A DNA stretch of 16,161 nucleotides from Dehalococcoidia bacterium (lineage in GTDB: Bacteria > Chloroflexota > Dehalococcoidia > GIF9 > UBA5629). Both the position numbers and the translations under genes were made by a program. Shown piece after piece: positions 1-7,056 of the stretch (the stretch's first letter is position 1; each line of letters starts with the position of its first letter). The stretch spans positions 1 through 16,161 of the forward strand of contig DTZC01000122.1 of assembly GCA_012961565.1 (NCBI GenBank). Direction: 5' to 3'. The notes beneath the pieces were generated by a model. It ran no database searches, was not told the DNA's origin, and worked only from the letters and a program-made list of their open reading frames with translations.

Positions 1-97
1 CATCGGTGGATTAATATGCATCAAGAACGGGTTGTTGCTAAACAGTCTCTAACTACCTAAACAGCGGCATGGGATGGCAGAACAAATGTTGATCAGC

Positions 98-147
98 GGC
101 AGAGTTGGGCAGGTCGGCTTTCGCCGCTTAAAAGCTGCTCAACTGCC
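98..147 (+). ncRNA. Nested RNA hairpin, possible structured RNA
   Basis: Positions 103-112 (AGTTGGGCAG) pair with 135-144 (CTGCTCAACT) over ten base pairs, one of them G-U. The stem continues as GGC/GCC (98-100 with 145-147) across a two-base bulge. Inside lies CGGC/GCCG (115-118 with 123-126) closing a TTTC loop. No T-run follows, so it is not a standard terminator. It matches no RNA family I recognise. The strand is arbitrary because the reverse complement also folds, although the G-U pair favours the plus strand. Confidence 0.3.
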
Positions 148-389
148 TGGCGCCGAAACTCTGACTGAAAACCTCCTGATTGCCCATAGTGGAGAGCCCG
201 CGTTGTCATTATACCGTGTTCCTGTCAGCGTTCTTAACGCTCCTGCTCTGAGGTGTCTAGTCCCCCGGGTGTACTCCAAGAGCGTAAAACCCAGCTATGC
301 TGTTATTGACAATACTCCCCGGCAAACCTAAAATACGGCAAACAAATCGTGCTCTGCCCAGATAGCTGCCAAATTGTAGTCAAGAGTCG

Positions 390-395
390 TATAAT
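390..395 (+). promoter_or_regulatory. Candidate -10 box for the metallopeptidase gene
   Basis: A perfect TATAAT lies 29 bases before the ATG at 425, which predicts a start of transcription near 402 and a leader of about 23 bases. No good -35 hexamer is found 16-18 bases upstream; the best-placed sequence (367-372, TGCCAA) is poor. The gene has no Shine-Dalgarno sequence. Confidence 0.4.
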
Positions 396-424
396 ATGAA
401 ATCTGGCCAAAGCTGAACAAGACT

Positions 425-811
425 ATGAAAAGAGAAGAGTTCGAGACCCTCGTCATCAGAGCCGTGGAGACACTGCCAGTGGAATTCCGAAGCAAGCTAG
501 AAAATGTTGACATTGTGGTACAGGATTGGCCTGGCCCGCAACAACTGAGACGGCTGAAGCTCAGGCGCAGTACCCAGTTACTGGGACTATACGAAGGGAT
601 ACCCCAAACGGTACGTGGCAGGGGCTACAATCTTGTCCTGCCAGACAAGATTACCATTTTTCAGAAACCCATTGAGGCAAAATGCCACAGTGCCAAAGAA
701 ATTGAGGCTGAAATAGGTAGAGTAATCCGCCACGAAATCGCTCACCATTTTGGCATAGGCGACTCTACTCTGTACAGGATAGAAGGACAGCGAGCTAAAA
801 GAAGACTTTAG
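425..811 (+). CDS. Zincin-like metallopeptidase family protein (MMP37/DUF1025 type)
   Basis: A 128-residue protein that fits the small bacterial zincin-like family (Pfam Zincin_1, PF06262), whose physiological substrates are largely unknown. The zinc-binding motif is H103-E104-I-A-H107-H-F-G, with E104 the expected general base. D113, in the GIGD segment just after it, sits where the family carries a further conserved acid. The upstream motif LLGLYEGIP (52-60) and LPDKITIF (72-79) are also family hallmarks. There is no signal peptide or membrane segment, so it should be cytoplasmic. Length is typical for the family, so the gene looks intact. It is a lone plus-strand gene, convergent with the enoyl-CoA hydratase 109 bases away. 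The ATG lacks a Shine-Dalgarno sequence; the nearby TATAAT box suggests its own promoter with a short leader. Confidence 0.85.
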   Translation: MKREEFETLVIRAVETLPVEFRSKLENVDIVVQDWPGPQQLRRLKLRRSTQLLGLYEGIPQTVRGRGYNLVLPDKITIFQKPIEAKCHSAKEIEAEIGRVIRHEIAHHFGIGDSTLYRIEGQRAKRRL

Positions 812-920
812 AACGGAGGTTTTTACGTCCTCGAAGGAATATAACTGTGTCCACCTAAGATATCAACCTCGAGCTCGGTGTCCTCGTCTCCCACCAACTG
901 CTACCAAGCAAGCACACTGT

Positions 921-1703
921 TTACTTTCCCACGTACCTGGGGGGTCTTTTCTCCAGAAAAGCTTTAGCGCCTTCTTTCTGGTCTTGGGTACCAAAACAGA
1001 GGGCAAACAAATCCGCCTCACAATCAACGCCGACCGAAAGGGGGGTCTCCAAGGATTTGTTTACTGCCAGTTTGGCGAACCTCAAAATAGCCGGGCTCTT
1101 GGTTTTAAGCTTCTTTATGACTTCGTCAACTGCCTCCCTCAGCTTGTCTGCCGGGACAACCTTATTTACTAAACCCAACCGGTAAGCTTCCTCGGCTGAA
1201 ATTGGGTCTCCGGTCAAAATCATTTCCTTCGCCTTCTTCTCACCCACAAGCCTGGGAAGCACCTGTGTTCCGGCACCGCCGGGTATAACTCCCACGTTTA
1301 TCTCCGGCTGCCCAAAGCGAGCATTCTCAGAGGCTATCACAATATCGCAACCCATGGCAAGTTCACACCCGCCACCCAAAGCTAACCCGTTCACCATAGC
1401 TATAACCGGCTTGGGCACCTCCCTTACGAATGTGTAAGGTCTCTTTGTGGCCTTAGTCCAACTAGTGACACTTATGGGTGTCCAATCCATAAACATGCTG
1501 ATATCAGCACCAGCGCTGAAGGCTCTATCGCCGGCGCCGGTGATGACGATCACGTGCACTTCATCATCATCCTTCGCCTGCTCTAGCGCAGCAGTCACCT
1601 CGCTGAGCAACGCCTGATTTTGAGCATTAAGCTTATCAGGGCGATTCAAGGTTATCCAGGCAACATTGTCTTTTTTCTCGTAAATAATCGTCTCGAATTT
1701 CAT
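921..1703 (-). CDS. Enoyl-CoA hydratase (crotonase family)
   Basis: A 260-residue crotonase-fold enzyme that should hydrate trans-2-enoyl-CoA (for example crotonyl-CoA) to the 3-hydroxyacyl-CoA in the cytoplasm. The substrate loop AFSAGADI (61-68) and the oxyanion-hole segment GLALGGG (106-112) are present. Both catalytic glutamates of true hydratases are there: E114 in GGCEL and E134 in GQPEI, matching Glu144 and Glu164 of rat mitochondrial enoyl-CoA hydratase. That argues against a pure isomerase or dehalogenase paralogue. An upstream in-frame Met would add 12 residues, but a strong AAGGAGG six bases before the ATG at 1703 fixes the start. It is the last gene of the SDR-dehydratase-hydratase operon, 41 bases after the dehydratase stop. 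The natural chain length cannot be read from sequence. Confidence 0.9.
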   Translation of the reverse strand: MKFETIIYEKKDNVAWITLNRPDKLNAQNQALLSEVTAALEQAKDDDEVHVIVITGAGDRAFSAGADISMFMDWTPISVTSWTKATKRPYTFVREVPKPVIAMVNGLALGGGCELAMGCDIVIASENARFGQPEINVGVIPGGAGTQVLPRLVGEKKAKEMILTGDPISAEEAYRLGLVNKVVPADKLREAVDEVIKKLKTKSPAILRFAKLAVNKSLETPLSVGVDCEADLFALCFGTQDQKEGAKAFLEKRPPRYVGK

Positions 1704-1709
1704 TTCTCT

Positions 1710-1716
1710 CCTCCTT
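1710..1716 (-). promoter_or_regulatory. Shine-Dalgarno site that sets the hydratase start
   Basis: AAGGAGG on the minus strand, six bases upstream of the ATG at 1703. It decides in favour of the shorter protein over the in-frame Met at 1739. Confidence 0.8.
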
Positions 1717-1744
1717 TCCTCACTGTATACGTATATCAATATAA

Positions 1745-3238
1745 CTACTGGTCTGCCTCAGCTCCCCTCGGTGTAACTCCCAGCCTGTCGAACGTGTATT
1801 TTCCTCCCACAGGGATACCTGCCAGGCGCTTGGCAATGTTCTTCACCTGCTCGACATTATAGCTCCCAGCAATGGCAATTTGCTCCATCCTAGGCGAACC
1901 ACCACCATGGACGCCGGCATACTGCATCACGCCAGCAAGTTCCGAGCACGATATAGCCTGTACCCAGCGAAAGGCCCGGTGTATATCCTCAATAGACACA
2001 GCCGGATTCCTCTTCATATATTTTTCCAAAAACGGGCGGGTCTCTGGACTCAGCCAATCGGCTTCACGAGGCAAGGTCGCTGGCATTCCGCCGGCAATAT
2101 CTGCCAAAATGTCAAATTCATGGTAGATATTTAGACCAGCGTGCCTTCGGCTGACATTGCAATAGAGGACATCAGGGACATAAGTCCCTGAACCTGACCT
2201 TCTAGCATTGATAGCGGCAGCAACGCCGGTGCCGTAGCATAACTCCGAGGTACAAATCAGCTCAACAAGCTTCTCTCTAACATGGGGCTCCCTTTCTATC
2301 CCGTTGCACTCAGCCATCAAGGCGGTGGCACCGGTAAGCACATCCGTCATCGCCGGTTTACATCCAGTATAGCTGTGGCGGTGATAAAGAGCGAACATGA
2401 GTGCCAGTTGCCCGCCAAATTCATACTCGCCATTCAAGAACACTCTTTCCCAGGGAACAAAAACATCGTCAAAAATAGTCAGCGAGTCGGCTGAGCCATA
2501 AGGTCCGGGCATTCCCAGTTCTTTGGAGGTGTCATAAGCAGCAGCGCTGACAATCAGCCTCACACCATCATCAGCAGCAGGCACAGCGCAGGAGACTGCC
2601 CACGGCCCCTCCTCCTTGGTCAGCCGCCTTGTGGGCAGCACCAGTATCCACTCCACACAAGGGGCGACAGAATTGTGCACCTTGGCGCCTCTGATAACAA
2701 TACCATCGCTTTTTGTTTCCACCACCCGAACATAAAGGTCTGGGTCCAATTGCTCATGAGGTCGCCACGGTCGGTTCCCTTTAACATCTGTCTGGGCAGC
2801 ACATCCGGTACAATCATTCTCCTGAAATTTCCTGAGCCAGTTCACAAAGCGCTTGTGGTACTCTGTTCCAAATGCTTGGTCAACCTCGTAACTAATCACA
2901 TAGTTGGCATTAATGGCGTCGCACCCCATACATCTGGCGATACACCCACCCACCTGATGGCAGGTGAGTCGGGTCATCCGCTGCTTCGCCAGCAAATCAG
3001 CGACACTGCGGTGGACATGGCAGAACCGGTTTATCTTCTCGCCCGTGAGATGTGACTTAGCTGTGATTATTTCCTCAAATTCCTTGAATTCAGGGTCCTC
3101 CACCATATCATAGGTCTTAGCCAGAACGTTGACCGCGCCCTCCAGTCGGGGGTGGTCACGGTCTATGAGCTGCCCATTCATATAGACATTCCGCCTCATC
3201 TTGCTCAATCTCTTCCGGTATTCGCTTGATGTAATCAT
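1745..3238 (-). CDS. 4-hydroxybutyryl-CoA dehydratase-like flavin/Fe-S enzyme (HpaB/AbfD family)
   Basis: A 497-residue member of the 4-hydroxyphenylacetate 3-hydroxylase (HpaB) superfamily, on the branch with 4-hydroxybutyryl-CoA dehydratase/vinylacetyl-CoA isomerase (AbfD). AbfD binds one [4Fe-4S] cluster through Cys99, Cys103, His292 and Cys299 (Clostridium aminobutyricum numbering). This protein has C99-x3-C103 in GGCIARC and H286-x6-C293 in YHRHSYTGCK, so all four ligands are kept, along with Y290 and K294. True HpaB monooxygenases do not have this ligand set. The expected reaction is 4-hydroxybutyryl-CoA to crotonyl-CoA, using FAD and the cluster. Extra cysteines (C93, C106, C143-x2-C146, C194) are unusual, and some second-shell positions seem to differ from AbfD, so a related 4-hydroxyacyl-CoA is possible. 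The start has AAGGGGG five bases upstream. It is the middle gene of the operon, 40 bases after the SDR stop. Confidence 0.8.
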   Translation of the reverse strand: MITSSEYRKRLSKMRRNVYMNGQLIDRDHPRLEGAVNVLAKTYDMVEDPEFKEFEEIITAKSHLTGEKINRFCHVHRSVADLLAKQRMTRLTCHQVGGCIARCMGCDAINANYVISYEVDQAFGTEYHKRFVNWLRKFQENDCTGCAAQTDVKGNRPWRPHEQLDPDLYVRVVETKSDGIVIRGAKVHNSVAPCVEWILVLPTRRLTKEEGPWAVSCAVPAADDGVRLIVSAAAYDTSKELGMPGPYGSADSLTIFDDVFVPWERVFLNGEYEFGGQLALMFALYHRHSYTGCKPAMTDVLTGATALMAECNGIEREPHVREKLVELICTSELCYGTGVAAAINARRSGSGTYVPDVLYCNVSRRHAGLNIYHEFDILADIAGGMPATLPREADWLSPETRPFLEKYMKRNPAVSIEDIHRAFRWVQAISCSELAGVMQYAGVHGGGSPRMEQIAIAGSYNVEQVKNIAKRLAGIPVGGKYTFDRLGVTPRGAEADQ

Positions 3239-3278
3239 TTCAGCCCCCTTTCTTTAATACACCGATTCTGCGTCCAGG

Positions 3279-4046
3279 CTATATTGTTGCGCCGCCATCA
3301 ATCGCCAGGACCTGCCCTGTGACGAAGCTCGAGGCACTGGAGGCAAAGTAAATAACAGCCCCCACCATTTCATCAGGTTCAGCGATACGCTTCATCGGAG
3401 TCCCCAATATAGCGCCCTGCAAGATGTCTGGATTGCCCCACAGAGCCTCACTGAAACGAGTCTTAGTCAGCCCCGGTGCTATGCAGTTCACTCTGATATT
3501 GTATTGCGCCCACTGCTGCGCCATCACTTTAGTTGCCATAATTACCCCTGCTTTACTGATGGAGTAGACCGGTAATATGTCAGGCGTAATTCCAGCTGTG
3601 GATGCCACATTTATGATATTGCCCCCACCCTTCTCCCTCATTATCCTTGCCACCGCCTGGCTGAGAAAGAACAACCCCTTCAGATTCAAGTTCATAATGG
3701 AATCCCAGGCACGTTCCTCAATATCGATAGCCTGGTCCATCGTCGGGTTAGTGCCAGCATTATTAACTAAGATATCTATCCTGCCAAACTCTCGTTCAAC
3801 CGTGCTGACCAGATTCCGAATCTCCTCGACCCTGCCCACATGTGCCGCTACAGCCAAAGACTTTCTACCTATGCCTTGTATCTCCGCAGCCACCTGCTCC
3901 AGGTCTGGCAACTTCCGACTGGCCAAAGCCACATCGGCGCCACATTGAGCAAGTCCGACCGCAATCGCCTTACCGATGCCCCGGCTGCCACCTGTTACCA
4001 CAGCTACTTTACCTTGGAGGGAAAAGTCCTCCGGGGAAAAACCCAT
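3279..4046 (-). CDS. Short-chain dehydrogenase/reductase (3-oxoacyl/3-hydroxyacyl type)
   Basis: A 255-residue classical SDR with a Rossmann fold. The cofactor motif is TGGSRGIG (18-25), NNAG is at 95-98, and the catalytic set is N121, S149, Y161 and K165 (YSISK). Arg44 after the second beta strand (ASRK) points to NADP(H). The C-terminal GQVLAIDGG is typical of FabG/PhaB-like enzymes. An upstream in-frame Met at 4097 exists, but AGGAGG seven bases before the ATG at 4046 decides the shorter form. It leads the operon with the dehydratase and crotonase, where a 3-hydroxybutyryl-CoA dehydrogenase would fit. It is also the only FabG-like protein in the window and lies downstream of a fatty-acid operon that lacks fabG, so serving 3-oxoacyl-ACP reduction is an alternative. 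SDR substrate cannot be settled from sequence. Confidence 0.85.
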   Translation of the reverse strand: MGFSPEDFSLQGKVAVVTGGSRGIGKAIAVGLAQCGADVALASRKLPDLEQVAAEIQGIGRKSLAVAAHVGRVEEIRNLVSTVEREFGRIDILVNNAGTNPTMDQAIDIEERAWDSIMNLNLKGLFFLSQAVARIMREKGGGNIINVASTAGITPDILPVYSISKAGVIMATKVMAQQWAQYNIRVNCIAPGLTKTRFSEALWGNPDILQGAILGTPMKRIAEPDEMVGAVIYFASSASSFVTGQVLAIDGGATI

Positions 4047-4053
4047 TTTGCCA

Positions 4054-4059
4054 CCTCCT
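4054..4059 (-). promoter_or_regulatory. Shine-Dalgarno site that sets the SDR start
   Basis: Perfect AGGAGG on the minus strand, seven bases before the ATG at 4046. It supports the 255-residue protein over the form starting at 4097. Confidence 0.8.
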
Positions 4060-4100
4060 GCCAAATAAGATTGATTGCCCACGGAAAGCTTGCACACAAG

Positions 4101-4128
4101 TATATACCATCGATGAAACTAGCTGCAA
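4101..4128 (-). promoter_or_regulatory. Candidate promoter of the SDR-dehydratase-hydratase operon
   Basis: On the minus strand TTGCAG (4123-4128) is followed after 16 bases by TATATA (4101-4106), preceded by TGG as in extended -10 promoters. Transcription would start near 4094, giving a leader of about 48 bases. The nine bases ATATACCAT (plus strand, 4102-4110) recur at 4149-4157, so a second -10-like element lies 47 bases upstream. The -35 match is weak. Confidence 0.35.
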
Positions 4129-4236
4129 ACTGCGCTTGTAGTGGGTAGATATACCATGGTTATAAAATATCACAGGAGGATTCCCTTGTCCCGATACCAC
4201 CACTCATAACTAGAATAAAGACTATTTACTAAATGT

Positions 4237-4287
4237 AGCTGTAAGGCTTGAGCTAGGCATTATTTTTTGCCTGCAGCCGTAAGGCTT
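4237..4287. repeat. Short imperfect direct repeat
   Basis: AGCTGTAAGGCTT (4237-4249) and AGCCGTAAGGCTT (4275-4287) agree at 12 of 13 positions, with starts 38 bases apart. Between them lies AGGCA (4255-4259) pairing with TGCCT (4268-4272) around an AT-rich loop. Confidence 0.5.
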
Positions 4288-4319
4288 TAAACCGCTTACT
4301 AAAAATCATTAAACGCGCA

Positions 4320-4341
4320 GCCCGGGGTTTTAACCCCAGGC
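4320..4341. repeat. REP-like palindrome 1
   Basis: Two ten-base arms, GCCCGGGGTT and AACCCCAGGC, flank TT. They pair except for one C/A position. The element is intergenic, lies 31 bases from a second palindrome with the same design and has no strong T-run, so it looks like a dispersed extragenic palindrome. It is not a clear terminator. Confidence 0.55.
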
Positions 4342-4372
4342 ACCCGACCCAAAATCCAAATCCCGCTGTAGC

Positions 4373-4392
4373 GCCGAGGCTTTAGCCTCGGC
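4373..4392. repeat. REP-like palindrome 2
   Basis: Perfect nine-base arms GCCGAGGCT and AGCCTCGGC around TT. Its design is like that of the neighbouring palindrome: G-rich arm, TTTA-type centre, C-rich arm. No transposase gene is in the window. Confidence 0.6.
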
Positions 4393-4519
4393 TGCCCAAC
4401 TCTGAAGGGCCAGGGCTACGAGTGTTGAAATTACTACCGACCCTGAAGCACTAAGTCAGTGAGTTAAAATGTTTGAGGATGTGATATCGCCACAACGCTC
4501 TCTTGAATACGAACCTGAT

Positions 4520-5764
4520 TTACAACTGGAATTTCTTAAACACCAGAGTCCCGTTGACCCCGCCAAAACCGAAAGAGTTGGAAAGTGCGATTTCCACTAG
4601 TGCCTGCCGCGACTTGTTGGGCACGTAGTCTAAATCGCACTCCGGGTCAGCAAATTCCTGGTTGATGGTCGGTGGGATGATTCCATGCGTGATAGTAAGC
4701 AGCGAAAATACGGCTTCCACAGCACCAGCGGCACCCCAGAGATGTCCGATTGCTGATTTATTGGAGCTGACAGCCAACCTCTTGGCGTGCTCACCGAACA
4801 CCTTCTTGATAGCCCTGGTCTCAGCTAAGTCGTTAATAATAGTCGAGGTACCGTGAGCATTTATATAATCCACGTCAGCAGGTCCTATTCCAGCATCCCG
4901 CAGAGCCAGTTCCAGGCATTTAGCCGGTCCTTCACCATCCGGTGTCGGAGAGGTATAGTGAAAGGCGTCGCAATTGTTCCCATAGCCCAGTACCTCCCCA
5001 TAGATTTTGGCACCCCTCCTTAATGCCGTCTCTAGAGCTTCCAGGACGACCACTCCACTCCCCTCACCGGGAACAAACCCATCCCTACCACCATCAAAAG
5101 GACGGCTTGCCTTTTCTGGCTCACCATTTCTCTTGGAGGTCAACGCTCCCAGAATATCCAAAGAGGCAAGCAGCGAGGCAGTGATTGGAGCCTCGGCGCC
5201 GCCAGCTATAATGGCATCAGCTTCACCCCGCTGAATACACCTGAAACCGAGCCCTATGGCACTAGTCCCGGAAGCACAAGCCTCCATAACCAGGTGGTGA
5301 GGACCTTTCGCTCGGTGCTCGATAGCGATTATCCCTGCTGCCGAATTAGCCGTTGCATTGAGTATCAAAAAAGGAGGTACCTTTCCCAAACTACCTTGAA
5401 CCACAAAAGGACAGGCTGATTCGAAGCTAGTCCAGGCACCAACACCAGTCCCCATTATCACACCGACTTTATCCTCATTATCAATATTCACCTGGAGACA
5501 GGCATCTTCCACTGCCATTCTGGCTGCTGCCACTGCATACTGGATAAAAGGGTCAAAGCGTCGGGCAAGTTTCTTGTCCATGAAATCAAGAGGATGGAAA
5601 TCTTTCACCTCGCCGGCTATGCGACATTTAAGCGGGGTGGCATCAAATCGGGTGATTGGGCTAATGCCCGACTGACCCTGACAAAGAGCAGTCCAGCTTT
5701 TTTCCACGCCAGTTCCCAAAGGTGTGATCACCCCCACCCCGGTTACTACCACCCGCCGTCTCAT
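4520..5764 (-). CDS. fabF: 3-oxoacyl-[ACP] synthase II (second copy, downstream of plsX)
   Basis: A 414-residue KAS II that condenses malonyl-ACP with a growing acyl-ACP. The thiolase-fold catalytic triad is intact: C163 in EACASG, H304 in NAHGTST and H341 in IGHLWG, with K336 nearby; these match E. coli FabF Cys163, His303 and His340. The gating loop reads FGFGG (398-402), as in normal FabF. The ATG at 5764 begins directly at the conserved MRRRVVVTG, but its AGGAG abuts the ATG, so the ribosome site is odd. The frame stays open to an ATG at 5845, nine bases past the plsX stop, with a TTG at 5812 preceded by AGGGAG, so a 16- or 27-residue extension is possible. It is the last gene of the fatty-acid operon and a paralogue of the fabF beside acpP; the two may divide chain-length or substrate roles. 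Confidence 0.92.
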   Translation of the reverse strand: MRRRVVVTGVGVITPLGTGVEKSWTALCQGQSGISPITRFDATPLKCRIAGEVKDFHPLDFMDKKLARRFDPFIQYAVAAARMAVEDACLQVNIDNEDKVGVIMGTGVGAWTSFESACPFVVQGSLGKVPPFLILNATANSAAGIIAIEHRAKGPHHLVMEACASGTSAIGLGFRCIQRGEADAIIAGGAEAPITASLLASLDILGALTSKRNGEPEKASRPFDGGRDGFVPGEGSGVVVLEALETALRRGAKIYGEVLGYGNNCDAFHYTSPTPDGEGPAKCLELALRDAGIGPADVDYINAHGTSTIINDLAETRAIKKVFGEHAKRLAVSSNKSAIGHLWGAAGAVEAVFSLLTITHGIIPPTINQEFADPECDLDYVPNKSRQALVEIALSNSFGFGGVNGTLVFKKFQL

Positions 5765-5853
5765 CTCCTGACCTAACCTAGATTTGTTGTCTCGAGGGCA
5801 ACTCCAGTTCAATAGTCTCCCTTGTCTTAGCTCATCACGTACCACGTAGCTAC

Positions 5854-6837
5854 CTATATACCATCGCCTATCATTTCAGTTACACCTGCCCGTACCGCCT
5901 TATGTGCCAGGTAAATGGCATTCTTGATAGCCCTGGCTTGGCTGCGACCGTGAGCTACAATGATATTGCCACGTATTCCTAGAAGGCATGCGCCTCCATA
6001 CTCCTTGTAGTCCATCCGCTCTGCTATACTGATTAGCTGTGAATAATGCACCAAGGCGGTATCCCGCAGGCTGTCACCGATTTTGAAGACCCGGTCTGCT
6101 TCCAGAAAATTCTGCAAAATGCCTGCCAATCCTTCCATTGTTTTGAGGACTATGTTCCCGGTAAAGCCATCAGTGACAATCACATCAGCCTTCCCCCTCA
6201 AAATGTCTTTTCCACCTATGTTATCGATGAAATTCAGCGCACTGTTACTCAGGAGACGGTAGCTCTCTGCAATTAGGGGACTACCTCCATTGCTCACATC
6301 CCAGTCAGCGAGTAGACCCACCCGTGGTGAATCAATATCCAGGACACCCCTGGCGAAAAGAGTCCCAAGCTGGGCGAACTCTAGCAGAAATTCAGGGCGA
6401 CAATCCACATTAGCACCCACATCAATGAGCAAGAAGGGCGAGTCGGCATCAACAGAAACTACGCTGCAAAGTGCCGGACGCTGAACACCCTTTAATCTCG
6501 GTAGGTTAAGAAATGCCGAACAAAGTACCGCTCCTGTATTCCCAGCAGAGACAAAGGCGGAGGCTGTCCCATCTCGCACCAGTTTGGTGCCTACTACGAT
6601 GGATGAATCTGGCTTACTGCGAACTGCCTGCAGCGGGGACTCATTACATTCAATGACCTGGCTCGCTTGGACAATAGTGAGACCTGACTTCATCCCATGG
6701 TGCCTGGCTAGCATCTGGAGCAGAGCCTTTCTTCCCACTAGAGCCACATCAAGCTGGTATTCTTCAACAGCAGCTACGGCCCCTTTGACCACTTCATGAG
6801 GAGCATAATCACCGCCGGCAGCGTCTACAGCAATCAT
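5854..6837 (-). CDS. plsX: Phosphate acyltransferase PlsX
   Basis: A 327-residue protein of typical PlsX length. PlsX converts acyl-ACP plus phosphate to acyl-phosphate for PlsY, the first step of phosphatidic acid synthesis, at the inner face of the membrane. Hallmarks are VDAAGGDYAP at the N-terminus (the family usually has DAMGGD), SAGNTGA (97-103), DVGAN (139-143) and TDGFTGN (222-228). The stretch after RVGLL (172-176), where PlsX normally carries a glycine/glutamate-rich NGxEExKG-like motif, reads ADWDVSNGGS instead, which is unusual. The start is ATG at 6837 or the adjoining GTG at 6840; AAGGA lies 10-13 bases upstream. The gene sits between fabD and the second fabF, so acyl-ACP made by the operon feeds straight into phospholipid synthesis. 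Confidence 0.9.
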   Translation of the reverse strand: MIAVDAAGGDYAPHEVVKGAVAAVEEYQLDVALVGRKALLQMLARHHGMKSGLTIVQASQVIECNESPLQAVRSKPDSSIVVGTKLVRDGTASAFVSAGNTGAVLCSAFLNLPRLKGVQRPALCSVVSVDADSPFLLIDVGANVDCRPEFLLEFAQLGTLFARGVLDIDSPRVGLLADWDVSNGGSPLIAESYRLLSNSALNFIDNIGGKDILRGKADVIVTDGFTGNIVLKTMEGLAGILQNFLEADRVFKIGDSLRDTALVHYSQLISIAERMDYKEYGGACLLGIRGNIIVAHGRSQARAIKNAIYLAHKAVRAGVTEMIGDGI

Positions 6838-6893
6838 CACCCGACTATAATCCTTAATTTGCTCATAATTAAGGGGAGACTCAGCAGCTTTGC

Positions 6894-7056
6894 TCAGTGC
6901 ATCAGCAGGAGACGAAGCAGTTTTCGAGAACCGAGTCCCTGCCTGACTGGTACATCCTGAAAAGGCAGCAAGCTTGCTTTCTCCAGACGCTGAATCGCCA
7001 CGAACACCACTCGTTCAAGATAATTCTTGCGATTGAATTGCCTTCTCCACCATCAT
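6894..7056 (-). other. Unassigned gap between fabD and plsX; possible decayed small gene
   Basis: The 234-237 bases between the fabD stop and plsX are the one loose spot in the operon. AGGAG (7066-7070) stands nine bases before ATG ATG at 7056, 19 bases past the fabD stop, which is a good translation start. It opens only 13 codons before TGA at 7015-7017. In the +1 frame, overlapping that stop, 41 further codons run to a TGA at 6894, rich in Leu, Val, Arg and Lys (for example LERVVFVAIQRLEKAS). This is what a small gene broken by one frameshift would look like. A chance open frame is equally possible. I recognise no family. Confidence 0.2.

Larger units (their letters stand above)
1..424. other. 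Left-edge stretch without a convincing gene
   Basis: I find no recognisable coding region here. An 85-codon open frame (74-331, +) has no Shine-Dalgarno sequence, no family motif and a composition that does not look like protein. The first 60 bases are open in two forward frames ending at stops near 51 and 60, so they could be the tail of a gene lying to the left, but the frame cannot be chosen. The stretch does hold a strong nested hairpin (98-147), a perfect 6-bp inverted repeat AGCGTT/AACGCT at 227-241, and a TATAAT hexamer at 390-395. Confidence 0.5.
4129..4519. other. Intergenic stretch rich in repeats between the two minus-strand operons
   Basis: No gene is visible between the promoter-like element of the SDR operon and the stop of the downstream fabF. 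The stretch holds a 13-base imperfect direct repeat (4237-4249 and 4275-4287), a small AGGCA/TGCCT hairpin (4255-4272) and two strong palindromes (4320-4341 and 4373-4392). In the minus direction the first palindrome is followed by a modest T-rich run, so it could end the fatty-acid operon transcript weakly. I see no classical GC-stem plus T-run terminator. Confidence 0.5.

Noticed and set aside
1..60. Possible C-terminal end of a gene entering from the left (HRWINMHQERVV... to a stop at 58-60)
   Set aside because: A second frame is open over nearly the same bases and the peptide is too short to recognise.
74..331. 85-codon plus-strand open frame
   Set aside because: No Shine-Dalgarno sequence, no family motif, and it overlaps a strong hairpin; treated as a chance frame.
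812..840. Possible terminator after the metallopeptidase gene (GGAGG, T-run, TCCTC)
   Set aside because: The T-run is in the loop, not after the stem, and the stem is too short.
2675..3055. 126-codon plus-strand open frame opposite the AbfD-like dehydratase
   Set aside because: A shadow of a gene whose catalytic ligands are all in the other strand's frame.
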